Source: Lichenostomus cassidix (taxonomy: Eukaryota > Chordata > Aves > Passeriformes > Meliphagidae). From it: a stretch of 64,000 bases of DNA. The DNA is taken from assembly GCA_008360975.2 (NCBI GenBank), contig CM039180.1, positions 15,963,122 through 16,027,121 of the forward strand, read 5' to 3'. Of the stretch, positions 46,529 through 59,989 are shown one piece after another. A program made the translations under genes and the position numbers. How positions within the stretch are numbered: the stretch's first letter is position 1; each line of letters opens with the position of its first letter. Under the pieces are notes generated by a model. The model did no database searches and had not been told where the DNA came from. It saw only the letters and a program-made list of their open reading frames with translations.

Positions 46529-49500
46529 CAAAAAAAAGCATCAGCAGAACTGGCTTTAAAACTAGGAGAATAATTTTGGAGCTATTCTGGCAGAGCTAAA
46601 GATGCACAAAATTATAAGGACAGTTCTAATGTGAATGCAGTGCTATGGGAGTTGAATCAAATCTTCTCAATTTATGCATTGTTTCACACACCAGTTTAGA
46701 AAAATAACATAATCTATGTCTATGTCTAACCTCACATTCCAAAGCATAAAGAAACTACTCTCAGCTTAGAGAGACACAGACCTGAAAACCTGCAAAAGTT
46801 AAAATATTTTGCTCACTTTGTATGCCTATAAAGCAGTGAACTGACAGGGATGTTACGGGAATCTTTAAAAGATATGATGGAAGAGGAGAAAGAGAAACAT
46901 GGGGTAGGATTCAGCTCTGATTCAAACATCTACTTCTAGGCAGCCACGACTGAAAGGTTCTGCTAATGATCCAGGTGTCCAAGCTCCAGTCAAGGCAGAG
47001 ACAATACAGTCAGCACAGCCAAGGAGTTAATGGAGAACAATTCCACTCATCCTAAGGAAAGCAGTTAGCCATGGTCAGCTCTAGGCTATACTGACTGTTA
47101 AGGATACCAATGAGGATAAAAGGAGCTTAAACTTTTAATCTATGGATGTGTGGAGTCTTCCATTTAGATGTCAGTACCTGTGAGCTGATTCCCTGTCAGA
47201 GTGTCTCCCAAGTCAAATACTTACATTCCAGATTCTGTTAACCCTAAAAGGAATTGAACCTGTATCTACTATATTCAAAACCAGTAGGCTACCTCAGCCC
47301 TCTGGTAACCATGAAAAATGTCATCATTCTTGAGGAGAAATTAATTTGTCCCCAGTAACAGGAAAAACAAGCAGGGTCTGCAACAGAATTGGGGGACGAA
47401 TCAGTCTCATTTTACACTTCAGCAGCCTCCAGTTGCTTTGTGAGAGTAATAATCACATGGAGTAAAGAACTAAGCAAACTAGCCTCAAAGGACTTTGCAA
47501 TCAATTCCCGCCTAAATACAATGTGCTTATTAACTATTTTTCCGTCTGTGGATACCGTCAGCTCCTCAGCCTGTGGAGTGAGAATGTGCCCGTTTGCGTC
47601 TGTGGATCTGTGGCTGCAGGCACTGGAGGCACAGTTGCTATGCAAAGCCTTCGACAAATTGTTTGATCAACAATTTGAGCAAGGTGTGGGGGGAAGTGAG
47701 ATGAGAAGGAGGCAAGCCAAGATGCTTTATTTTAAGATTGTTTGGAGATAACAGAGAACTAGAACAGGACAAATATTTTCAGCTAAAATATACATGAGGT
47801 TCAAAATGCAAACTGAGCAAAGATGAGTGTTTTCTGAAATTATTTTAGGTCAATTGGGTAGCCAAAAGTGAAGTTTTTCTTTTTAAAATAAAAGGGTTTT
47901 GAATTTTCATGTTGAAATTTCCTTCAACTTTATGTACAAAAAGTTATTCTTTTTCCCAAGATGAATTTTTGTGGAAATTAGTATCTAGTAAAAACTGTAT
48001 AAAAATTGTTTAATCTACTGAATCCATTTTTTTTAGGACCGACAGAAAATGTAAAAAACAATTCCAGTTCTGCTGAAGAAGAATTTAATTCACATAGCAA
48101 AACTTTAATTGACATTAACAGGTTCCACTGACTGATTGGAAGAATTAACAAGTAAAAAAATGCTCCTTGTGATCCTATAATAATATTAAATTACTGGAAA
48201 AGGTTTTAAAATTTAAAGAAAAAAAATTAGAAGAAAAAATCTTGAGAAAACAATTTATCTTGTATAAGCAATCAGCCCCATTTCAACAAAATTGTATTTC
48301 AAAATAAGGGGAACTAAATTACCCCTAAATAAATTGCCTCTAGTAAGGTTGTTATAAATAAATTGGGGACAATTATTTTCATTGAGAAGTACCAATATAT
48401 CAGTAAAATTTTCAGAAGAAAAACATTAAATAAATGGGCATTATCTTCTTAGTTTTAGGTTCATAATGTACACTTCAGTAAGAAATACATAGTCCATTTG
48501 AACCTTATATTTAATTTCACTTCCATATAAGAGCTTGATATTTTGTGTTACAGGGGTTTTATCACATGAGAATGCAAAGACATGAAAATAAAACGCAGTA
48601 ATGTTTAAGTGCCTTTTTTCCCCAATTTTTTCTACAATAAGTAATATCTACACTTTCATTTTCCAATCCAAATAATAAAAATAAACTTTACAATGTCAGA
48701 ATTTCCTGTGGGATGGAAATAAAGCTTTTGAACCAATTATACTAATTAGAATGTAAAGAGCTTTTATTCACTCTCCATGTTCCCATGACTCCAAAAATAT
48801 GTCTATTTATTTGAAACTGTTGAATGCTTCATTAAAATTAGATCAATAAAAAACCATCTATAGTTGAGATATCTTTTTAATTCTTCTAACATTGAACACA
48901 TTAAGGAACCAAGAACAGTTATATATCCAAAGATATTACCCTCTTTGGATGGAAGATAGAGTTCCTAATAGTTACTAAATTCTTTAAAAAGCTATTGAAA
49001 TTTTTTGCCCTTCCCACTGGAAAACATAATTTTAAGAGTTCTTACTAACAGCATGTGTTAGAAATCAAAAGTGATATAGTACGGACTATCTTGATTTAGC
49101 TGCTTCCGAGTAAAGGACAAGTGTTCTAGACTCTCTTCTAACTCCACAGTTAATTTTAATAAGACTACTTTCCAGATAGGAAATCGGGAAATTTTATTTC
49201 ACAACCATCTAGTGACAGGAAAGCCTTATTTGAACTTGGTGTACTCAATGTGTCTGAGAAAATGTATTTGCATGTCACATCTATGATGGTTTAGAAGATT
49301 TTTATTACCAGAGCTTACTTATGCAGAGCTTATTACTGCTTCATATTGTTGGTGCATTTTTATTTGATATAGAGCTGTATCGCCTGTATTGCAACAACAT
49401 GGCAAGAGTATGTGCTCTGAGTTACACCAATCAACTATATTCACTCAGTTATACTGAAAAAAAAAAGAACTTGGGGTCTGAGATAAATAACCTGTAGCCA

Positions 49501-50610
49501 CCACCAGAAACCAATGCAATAAGTTCTATATTGCATACTTTTCCATTGAATTAAGATAGTCACTATAATTCTCTTACACTTCGAAAGGTATAGAAGATAA
49601 GATAAAGGAACTAAAACTTCCACAGAACATGCATTCTTCCCAGAATATGGAACCAGATTGAGGATATTCATGTTTGGTGATAAAACGTTTTGGTCTTAAT
49701 CATGGCCATCAATTACTCCGAAAAAAGTTCTGAACTATGATACAGAATTTTACATGGAGAATAAATCCAGTTTATCCAAATGATCTTCCTAAAGAGGCAA
49801 AGAGGTTCTTAGAGTAGGTGGAAAGAATTCTGCTTATAACAATAAATATACATGAAGATTTCTGAACTAGAAAACACTGTGAAATGAAAACAGTTCTGTG
49901 ACAGACTTGCAGTTTTCAAGACTGTGCTGTGAAAGATACGTATTTAATTTAAAAGTCAGAGCTAATAAAACTCTGAAACACACTTTAAGTAAAATATGCA
50001 GAAAAGTGCAAGAATACCACTTCACATTAAATCCACAATTCTTTATTATCTGACTTTATTTGTTCAAGAAAAGCTGATTTTCTCAGTCACTTTAATACAA
50101 TAATTTTGATAGATTAAAATTGTGAAGCTGTTGGATCCCTATCATATATTTGATCAGTGTAATTATGTGATTTCTTCCAAATTTTGTTATTTGTCTGTAA
50201 CAAGATTAAAGCACCTGCTGTTACAAGCTTTTCATTCCAATTACATTGATGGGAAGTTCACATTCTTCAGATACTCAAAACAAATCTGTTTAAAACAGAA
50301 AAAGAAAAATACCTGACGGATGTCTGGGAATGCCACTATGTTCTGATTAATAAATGAATTTTCTTGTGATGTTGTTACAGACATTTAACAAAAATCTTGG
50401 AAAGAGGCATTAACACACACACAAATTGAGCAGAAATTTATAGCAGCAAAATAACTTGGGGAATTGCTCTAGCATTGGTGAAGCTTAGATAAAAACATAC
50501 AGATATATCTCTATAAAAATACACCATTAATTTCTGAACTCTTGATTACAGAGTATTTTAGACGAAAAAAATGAAAATTATATACTTATCAGTTCACATT
50601 AAAAAGCTAA

Positions 50611-50657
50611 GTTGGGTTGGGTTTTGAGTTTTGGGTTTTTGGGGGTTTTTTTTGGGG
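50611..50657 (+). repeat. GT-rich tract with five G-runs
   Basis: GGG at 50614, 50619 and 50633, GGGGG at 50641 and GGGG at 50654, separated only by T-rich loops (with one GAG). Low-complexity sequence able in principle to form a G-quadruplex. Confidence 0.85.
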
Positions 50658-51839
50658 ATGTTTTTCCTAACATACAATTGATTCAACTGGTTTTAATGGT
50701 TAAGGAATGTGTTGATGTGAAAAGGTGACCAAAAATATCTTATGCATTGAACCTTTGAAATCTGAGCAATGATTCCTGGTTTTGGAGCTAGTTGATACAG
50801 TTGTAATTTGGAATTGGTAGAAAATTCCAGCAATGTTCTATTCATTCTCCATATATATCCTAAGTGTTGTCACAGATCTTAGTTAAGAACAAAAAAAGCC
50901 AAGTTTGTAAAAATAAAAGTTATGGTCTTCTTTGTGTGATACATCCTTTAGGCATTGTCATACTCAAAATCAAGCAGATTAAAAATATATATTTTCAAAC
51001 TCATATGACAATCATATATTCAGAGCCACTTATGGACCACAAATTGATACCTCTAGAATTCTCTCATGTGTTTACATCCTGGAAATATATAGTGGAAATT
51101 TTCCAGAACTTTTACCATAGAACTTACTCGCTACTAGATTCATATTAAGAAAATTCCTACAATCATCTCAACCCAAAATCTGTTTTCCCACACTGTTGGT
51201 AGGTGTGTCTGTATGCAATAGGGCTCTTCAAACACAGGTTTTTATCTATAAATAAAACCCTACTCCCACATGCAAAGGAGCAAGATATAAGTCCAGTAAT
51301 TCTTAATAAAACTGGAAAAAAAATACAGTAATCAAGGATATTTTCTATTCAATATTCACAAAAGTGTCTCAGACACTTGTATCTGCCTTCTATGACTCAA
51401 AGGCAGCTATTGAAGAAAATTCTCAATAAAGACAGCTTGCTCTGTATCTCTTGTGTTCAAGAATTAGAATTCTAGAGGACAGAAAAGGAGAAAAGAGTAT
51501 CCTAATGCCTCAGTAGGATTGAAAACATAGGGCAGGAAACGGAACCTTCAACAAGTGTATGAAATATGTGACAGGTCTGCAGCAATGATGTATTGGGTAG
51601 GGTGTGTTCACCTCAATATTCCAGGATAAATTATTACCTGGATGATTAGATGTTAGTGGCAGAAAGAACTTATGATCTGTAACATTGCTACAGCTGAAAA
51701 CATAAGGAGTCAGAGTAAATATGGACATTAATTTATTATCATTTCAAAGCCATACATACATTTGCCCTTTTAAAGTCAAAAATTAGAATACAGTGGTCTT
51801 GTACTAAATATAACAAAATGTGTTTTGCAATAGAAATAC

Positions 51840-51854
51840 AAAAAAAAAAAAAAA
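51840..51854. repeat. Poly(A) run (15 bases)
   Basis: A15 after AGAAATAC. No retroposed sequence recognised. Confidence 0.85.
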
Positions 51855-52043
51855 CAATTGGCAATATTTTAACATAAAGAGTTCTGCAGACATATCTTAA
51901 TATCTATTACAGTTTTCAGATAAACATTGTAAAATGGATTTCTGTCAGGAATACTCAGCAGGAACATTACTGTACTGTTGAATAAACTGTTTCTTGTGAT
52001 CTTTTCCTGACTTTCATCTACTAATTCTGGATTCATTCCCCAA

Positions 52044-52058
52044 AATAATAATAATAAT
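52044..52058. repeat. (AAT)n trinucleotide
   Basis: Five AAT units (AATAATAATAATAAT). Confidence 0.9.
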
Positions 52059-53851
52059 GGCCTTGTCAAAGTTTTGTTCCTAAGCAATTGAACATAAAAA
52101 TACATGCAATTATTGTTTGCCTTCCCAACTATTTCAGCTCTGCAGGGAAGGACACAATGTCGTTTTTAGCAGGAGTAATTATTAAACATTCTGCTTCCCA
52201 CAGTGCATCATGGTAACCTAAGATAAGCTAAACTTATAAAGTGTCAGCAGCCAAAAGAGTTAATGTGCAGTAATGTACATCTTATGTGCTCCAAAAATCA
52301 AAATAGAAATGTCAAGGGCAGTTGGAGCCAGTATGAGATGATGAGACAATTGTTTCCATCTATACTGGTTTGTTGACATTCAGTAATAGAGATGCTTGTC
52401 TCTCTTTTACTCTCCTGAATAAGATTTGTTGAAAATAGTTACATTGACAAAAGAGTACTACAGAATGGACTCCGCACTCTTCTCTGACATCTGAAATAGT
52501 GGCTTCTCTCAAAAAATACTGACTACATGTTCCTACATAAAAGCTAATGTTCAGGTTGGAATTGAGGAGATGAAAGTAAATAGGGCTTTTCTTTTCAACT
52601 TCCTTTCCTCCTTTTTAATTTTATCTTCAGTTACAACTGGATATAGCATGAGGTATGGTGTATGATAAAATATGGTTGCCCTGCCTGATGTCATATATCT
52701 CTTCAGAGCACCTTTTTCCTTTGAAGTACATTTCAGTTTTCTACAACAAATTGGGGGATCAGAAAATAGAATATGGCAGTGATAATATCTATGATAATCT
52801 CTTGTAACGGGTGTCTGTGATAATTTCTGGCATCAGAGGAGGAACAAGCACCAAGTAAGTGCTATAGTCACTGAAATCTACTGAGTTATTCAACCTTTCA
52901 ACTAAACAACTAATGACTGTTAATATTTAGGTGAGGACTATGAAACATGTTCAAGCTCTCTTCTCATTTGGAGAGAGATTTGAGAGCTACCTGAAGTTAT
53001 CTAAGCTAATAATCTATGATCCCTCAACCGTGTACTTGAAGAAATTGTGCTTTGCTGGTGGATGGTTTACTCCAATCCAGGACAGCATCTGAGAGATGGG
53101 ATGAGGAACATTGTGCCCCTTTTGCTCTCTGTTCCTGTCTTGCACAGGGAGCTTAGGCACTTAGCTTAGGCTAGTTGCCCTGGTTTTGGATGACTGAAAT
53201 TATGTAAGATGAATCTCATTCCTGATCATCTTCTGTCGAAATGATTGCTCACATCCCCAGGGATGGTCAGGGAGGAACATGGCAAACGAAAACTATATTT
53301 CCATACTAAAGGTGCAATAGCAAACAATTTTAACCAAAACATTTCTGAAAAGTTTTTATAAAGTTGCTCCTCTAACATTTGGGGGAGGGGAGAGAATGCA
53401 ATTATTTTGATATTAAGACCAAAGACAGTTTCTATCTGGAAAGCTTTTGTGTCTGTGTATATTGCCATGTACCTAAAATTACTATTTCACAAAAACCTAT
53501 CCCTCCTATAATTTGTAACTGGCAGAGTAACTTTCTCAGGCTCAGCAGAAAAAACCCCCCAGAGTTTAAATAGTTGTACACTGTGAGTTACCCACTCCTT
53601 AAGGAAGGTTCTTGCTCAGGCCTGTTGGGCAACTCTTTGAATGACTGTGATAATGCAAGCAGTGCACAAACCAAAAACCCGGATAGCTGTGGGGTGTGTT
53701 GGACCACCAAAGCTAGTCTGGCACTCCCATCCTCATCTGGACACAAATAGAAAATATAGAAAAATACTGGCCTATTCAACGCACATTACTGTTTATTATT
53801 TGCATTTGTTCTAGATATGTATTCAAATAGCATTGATATTTTGCTATCAAA

Positions 53852-53879
53852 GACATTATGCTAAGGACATTATGCTAAA
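53852..53879. repeat. 14-base tandem duplication
   Basis: GACATTATGCTAAG is followed directly by GACATTATGCTAAA, a recent-looking duplication with one difference. Confidence 0.95.
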
Positions 53880-54280
53880 GCCCTTGTGGTACAGGAGTGG
53901 GGCTCTGTAAGGTTTTGACAGAGCTGAAGAATGCGAGAGATTTAAGGTATCATTTTGTCTTTTAAATTCTGAACAAGAAAGGAGGTCTTGGTATAAATCA
54001 ATGTCTTCTAGTCATCTTCACAGGTCATGACAACCTCATTGGACTGTTTGATGCAATATTAGGCTTCCTTAAAATTTTTTAAGCTACAGGCCCTTACCAA
54101 GGAACACTTTTGTCTGGGCCCACACAGCTGTACTATGCATAAGTTACCCCTTACATAGACATTTAAAAGGAAGTTGTCTTCCACAATTCATGTACCCTGG
54201 GATGGCTCTTCAAATATTCCCAGTGACACGAAGGTGGGTGCAGTTACTTCAGTCAGGCTGCAGAGAAGCACTACAGATTT

Positions 54281-54322
54281 TATCCATCCGCTCATCCATC
54301 CCTACATCCATCCATCCATCCA
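54281..54322. repeat. (CATC)n tetranucleotide microsatellite
   Basis: TATCCATCC...CATCCATC...(CATC) with two interruptions (CGCTCATC, CTACATC), about 10 units. It directly abuts the 3' terminus of the CR1 fragment at 54323. Confidence 0.95.
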
Positions 54323-54412
54323 TTGAATCATAGAATAGTTTGGATCTGAAGCGGCCTAGTCCATCTATTCCAACCTCCACTGTAATAAGCAGGAACATGT
54401 TCAACTAGATCT
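54323..54412 (-). mobile_element. CR1 3' end, short fragment next to a microsatellite
   Basis: GAATCATAGAATAGTTTGGA followed by ATTCCAACCTCCACTGTAAT and AAGCAGGAACATGTTCAACT is a diverged, reversed CR1 3' end of about 90 bases. Its outer (3') edge touches a (CATC)n tract at 54281-54322. Too short for subfamily assignment. Confidence 0.82.
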
Positions 54413-57400
54413 TCTATCTACTATTTACATACTTGTTGAAGATTTTAGTATTTGAGGCTAAATTAATCTAAATCTTTCAGCAGTAGAATAATAACATATT
54501 TTGAATATCTTCCAGATGCTCATTCCTTAAGTACCTTGTGTAGGTATTTTAATTAGGACAAAAATCATCTGAGTTGCAATTTCAGACAAATTCCAGCTGC
54601 TGCTCTTGCTTAAATGACAAAATATATCTTTAAGAACTAATAAATTCTCTCTCTCCTGGAGCAGGGTGATTCCTTTAGCAGAGTGGCTAATAATGCAATA
54701 CTGTTCTGAACTTGATAAGCTTTGTGGCAGATGGTAGAATGAGGAAGTTTTTTTATGTTAAGAATGCCGAGCATTATGTCATGACATAGGCAGGATTAGT
54801 TCCCAATGTGCTAATCAGGAATGTGTCAAGCCTAATCTTTTTTTTTCTTATTTTAAAAGAAAACCAAGTTTTCCCTTTCTCTCCTGTGGTTTCAGAAAAT
54901 TATTGCTCAAAATGCTTCCTTAGTTCTTAAAAATAAATTTGCAGTTTTACCTAACATGCCTCCCAAAAGTGTTGCTTGTTTTTCATGTTCAGTCACCCTC
55001 TTGTGGAAGACTCTGACCCTAACTTTCAAAATTGCTTTTATTCTACACTTTGCAAGCCTCATGTTATTGGCTATGCTGTTCGAGAGATGCTTGTATCTAA
55101 TCTATGTGCTGTTGGGTAGAGGACTGATACTGTGATTATTTTCTGTGTTCCAGGCAGTTACCACTTGGGAGTTCTTGTAAATGAGAGGCTTATTCTCCTG
55201 ATATTTATTCACATAAATAACTGAGATGTATCAATCTGCTCTAAAACAATTTAAGTGGTCAATAAGCAGGTTTTTCTGTTCAATTTGCAAGTACTGCAGG
55301 CAATTTGCTGCTCATCATCTGTCCTGATGGAAGAAATCAGACTTTAATCACATTTAGTGGTAACAGCCTTTAAAAGGCTCTCTTTTGTAGAGAATTTTCT
55401 TTTATGTAACTTCACACAATGCCATCTCATTTAGTACACTTTAATCATTGTAATGGAGGGTAAAAGAGGGATATAAAAAGTTTTAATAATTAATACATCT
55501 CAGACTTTAAAAATTGGTCCGATTTCTGTGTTCCAACTTGTGAGTAGGCTGAGAATTTTCTTAAAACTAATCCTAACATTTATTCAGATCTCTTAATTTT
55601 ACTCAGAGTCTGCCAAAACGTTTCATTTGGAGTCTAACATTCTATTTAAAGTAGTGAATGATGTCTGATATACTCTGGGATTTTAAGACCTAAGGGACAG
55701 ATGGCAATTCCAGTGTCTCTACGTATAAGTGTCTGGATTAATTTTTGCTGCCCTAAGATGTTGTGCCTGGCTTCCAGCTGCTTCTCCATCACAAATCCTT
55801 ACTTTTGTCAACCAGGAATATTCCTTGAGAACCCCTTTTACTTGATTGCATCTGTGCAGTTTGGCTGTTTTCAGTCATATTCTCCTCATAGCATATCTCT
55901 GTTCTTTTTCTGGTTGTCATGTTTTGTGTTACCTAGGATTTTATTCTTTTTGCATTTTACAGTCCAAGTTCCATCACTATACCTCCAAGTTAATTCATGG
56001 GGAGTGTTCAGTGCATAGAGGAAAGACTGCTGAGCACATCTCACTCTAAGCATTGGAAGGAATTTTCTGGCAGAAGAAAACTACTATGTGATATTAAGAG
56101 TACATTGCTTATGTTTGTGGGAGCATTTTCTTCACCTCTACATGGAATTGACCGATTCTCTTCCTCAAGAGTCCTCATCACAAACCTGTCAACAAATTCC
56201 ATGATTCCTTCCAACTCCAAAAAACCTATAATCTTCATGTGTTTTATAACCATTGAAAGCAAAACTTGAGTTAATTCCTTCACCCAGTTTATTCAGCGAA
56301 CTCTTGGCATCTCATCAGGGTCTTTCATTGATGGGTGCTGAATAGTAATATCTGGGTCTCTCTGTCAAGGGTCTGAGAAAATTCAATAAAGGCTTATAAT
56401 CCATGTCTTTTAAAGGATTACTTCTTTTAACTGAATGAACACTTTTTGCAATTTTCAGGTATTTTCTTTATTCTTGTTCTCTGAAAATTTGTGCGGTTTT
56501 TTAATTTCTTCCTTTTATTAGATTTAAGCACCAATGTTCTAATGTTAAAGCTGACAAAAGAGAAATATGATCAGAAGGTAACTGAAATAGTTTTCTATTC
56601 AAGTTACCCTTGCATATATTCTCATAATTTGTCTTACTCTGTTGTTCTTCCATGTTTCAATTCATAAAGGCTTTAGAGATAGCAACGAAAGCTTTTAAAA
56701 TTTCATTTAGTCCATTCCAATACATATGTTTATGGTTAGCACTTCTGCATTGTTTCATCTTCTATATATTATTTTATATTTTATTTAGTTGAGTACTTTG
56801 ATATTGAAATTTTTTTGCACATATCAAACAGCTCTGTCCACAATTGCCAAAGGTCAACATAGATTCATCTTGAATGTCTCTCTTAAAGGTTTATATTACT
56901 TCATGCAACAAAAAAATTTTTGTATTTATTTGCACTAGAGAGGTCTTCATTTATCACTAAAGAACTTTTTTAATGAATAAGATTGTAGAAATATGAACCT
57001 GCAGGCCTTATTATGCCTTTTACTTATAGACACCAGAATCTGTAAAAAAGTTTAACTTTTTCTCCTTAAGGCAAACCCTCAACTTCATTAGTGTCTAAGC
57101 TTCTACTCTGTTTCTTTAGCTCTGTTATTCATCTATGAACATTTTTCATGTATCAGTCACAAGCACTCAATTTTCCTGTATAGCTTTCTAAATATTCATT
57201 AAAGTATTTATATTCAATCCAATGATATTTTTACAATCTGAGTTCATTTAATTTCTTCATGTGTAGAACTACTCCTTAGAACTATATTAGAAGTTACAAT
57301 TGAGGTCAAAGAATTTCTTCTGTTGCTCTGTCATTACTGCTAAGCACAGGGTTGCATTAATTGAAACAAATTACAAGTTCTGCAAATTGTACTGCATGTT

Positions 57401-59989
57401 TTTTGTACCATGTAGACAATTCAAATATCTGTGAAGAAAACAGCTTTAGGTAAATACAAGCAAATTTGTTTCCCACACACTGTTTTTCTATAAATCAGCT
57501 GAATTCACTGGTCTGCTATGCTATATGAGAGAAGAAACATACACTCCCTCTTTCAGGGAGTCTTTGCTTGATTTATTTCTTGTTTTCTTTTTTCTCCGAC
57601 TCTCTGATAAAAGTTATACAGAATGACAGTGCTGTCTACAGGTGCCCTTCAGGTGTGGAAAAACATAACAACTCTGGTTACAGACACAGGATTCTGAACA
57701 AAAGCAAGGGACTCAAGGAAAGTAGAGAGATTTCTATGAAAGACAGTTCTGAGAAATCACTGGGTATCCACAGCACTGGGTTGAAAATTGTAAGACTTAA
57801 AATTGTATTTTCTATACTAACTATATAAAGTAGATTACAAGGCTTGGAGAGTTTTGTATCACACCCAATCTTTCTGTCTTTCCTGGATGTATTCTTTCAG
57901 AGACCCAAATCAAATGGCTACATAGGAAGTAGAGCTGCTGTAAAACATGCTCACCTTCTTCAATAATTTTACAGTGGAAGGACAGAAAGTCCAGCACACT
58001 TCCACAGTCCAACTGTGTCTCAGCATGCAGGATGGAGTTAGAGCTGCTTTCAGCTTTAACTTTTCTTTCTGTCTGAAGCACACCAATGCTGACCTGGTAC
58101 CCAGACAGGATGCTGACCTCTGTTGAGCACGTGCTGGGAAGACAGAAGAATTTGTTTCTAATTCTATGACTTTTTAGCAGTACATTAAAGATTTTTTACT
58201 TCTTTCAGCTTAAAGAGATTTGACAAAAAGCCTCAGTATAAGTGAAAGCCTTTTTGCATATTTATTAATCACAGTTGCACAAACTACACAAAACAGCAAA
58301 CCATATAATCCCTGATTACTTACTAAATATGGGAAGATTCCTACCTGCAAACAAGTCTGTCTCAATCCCCTTTTATATTTTTTTTTTCTTCTCTGACATT
58401 AAATTTTATGTTTATTCTTTTTGGGAAGAAAATTAAGAAGTAAGATCTAACCTTATTTTTTTTCCATAACATTCCAGAGTTAGGTAATAGATTAAAGAAA
58501 AAATAAATCCTGAAATACTGTGGAAATAAACTTTTGTTAAGTTTAAGTGCTGACTTAAGATAGTATTTTAAGCACCATTCATATAAAAAAGAATTATTTT
58601 GGAAGGCATGCCATCAGTCAACAGCCATGTCTTAAGAGCATACAGAGCTCTTTAATCCATTAGAAAAATTTGTCATGCTTGGAGTGAACAAGAAAATTTA
58701 TTGACACTACTGATGTGATTCCCCAGATTGGTGATGTTAAAATATGTGGGGAATACAACTGCAAGGATTCTGTCTGGAAATGAACCCTTATCTATTATGA
58801 CAACCTCAACTCATATTTGTTATGAGTAGTAACATCTATGGAAGTTCACCTGTCCAAAACTAAAGTAGAGCAATAACTCTAGGAACTTCCCATGTCCTGC
58901 CCTATGGGCTCTCAGAGTTATTTACCTATGAGAATATCCATCACTCATTAAAATCTCCTATAACTCCTAGCTTTCTCCATTATTCTGATGTTTTTCTAGC
59001 CCCAAAGTATGGGAATAGGGAATATGGGCGAATTTTGGGAAGATGTGTGAGACTAACAAATTAGGATCCAACAATTAAATTCTTTAGAAGATTGGAAGTA
59101 AAGAACAGAATCACCTATTTTCTCTTTTGTCATTCTTTATTTTACTGTTTTATTTGAATGGTTAGGCAAGTTTGTTCTCATGGATGTTATTTCTGTATTA
59201 ATGATTTACAGATTTGATTGGAATAAGAATTAGCCTCAGATGTTTTATTGCTTGCAGTGTAAACCACAATGTATGAGTACAAATATTTAGCAGATTATGT
59301 GAATGAAGGTATGCCAAGGTTTAAAGAGTTGAATTTTGATATCTGGATGGGGTTTTGGTGAAAAGGAACCTAACAGAGAGACACAAAAGGAGTCTCTAAG
59401 CGTAGGTACAGACAGACCCAAATCTATTCTGTTCATGCTCTGAGCAAGCAGACAAACTCATCCTGGCCAGAAGCTGCAGAGCTCTGTGGTGTTGTGTTTG
59501 GCTCCTGAGAGGTCAGGTTTATTAGTCCAGGCTCAGTGATGCTCCATCACAGCCACATGGTTTTAGGATGGGAGCTGGAGTAAGGCCAGACAGCTTGCAG
59601 GGTGGCCAGAATGAACTTGGGTTGTCAGCATCTGTCTGTATAGATGTGCCAGATGCTTTGAAAAGGGTGGGTTTTGCTTGCTGGAACAGGAACAGCATGA
59701 GGAAAGCATGGGTTGTTTGGTTTTGGTTTGGGTTTAATTCTGTTATTCTTTTTTTGGTTTATTTTTCCCGAGTCTACTTTCTCAGTTGAGGCACATCACA
59801 GAGTTAAAAGGGATGCCTCCCTTAAAAACAAAATACCAATAAAATATGTGGCTGTAAATCCTTTCCTCTTCATAACTCAGTGTCTAATACTTGAGGTACT
59901 TTTCAAAATTCTTCCAATAAAAGAAAATTGACTTTTTTTTTTAATGTCACATGTGCCAAGTGATGCAGAATACATTTATCAAGAGCAGC
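54413..59989. other. AT-rich non-coding stretch
   Basis: No element confidently recognised. A faint CR1-3'-end-like string lies near 56196-56240. Bases 59440-59720 are GC-richer and could belong to the same insertion as the LTR-like patch at 60 kb. Confidence 0.55.

Larger units (their letters stand above)
45609..54280. other. AT-rich non-coding stretch
   Basis: No transposon recognised over 8.6 kb apart from simple repeats. A tRNA-like segment with Pol III box-type motifs on the minus strand is at 47240-47311. The 120-codon frame at 47389-47751 has no recognised family. Confidence 0.55.

Noticed and set aside
47389..47751. 120-codon open frame
   Set aside because: No recognised domain; considered as an exon but flanks lack convincing splice signals.
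56196..56240. Possible plus-strand CR1 3' end (TTCCTTCCAACTCC followed by CTATAATCTTC)
   Set aside because: Only about 25 bases resemble CR1 and no upstream CR1 sequence follows; could be chance.
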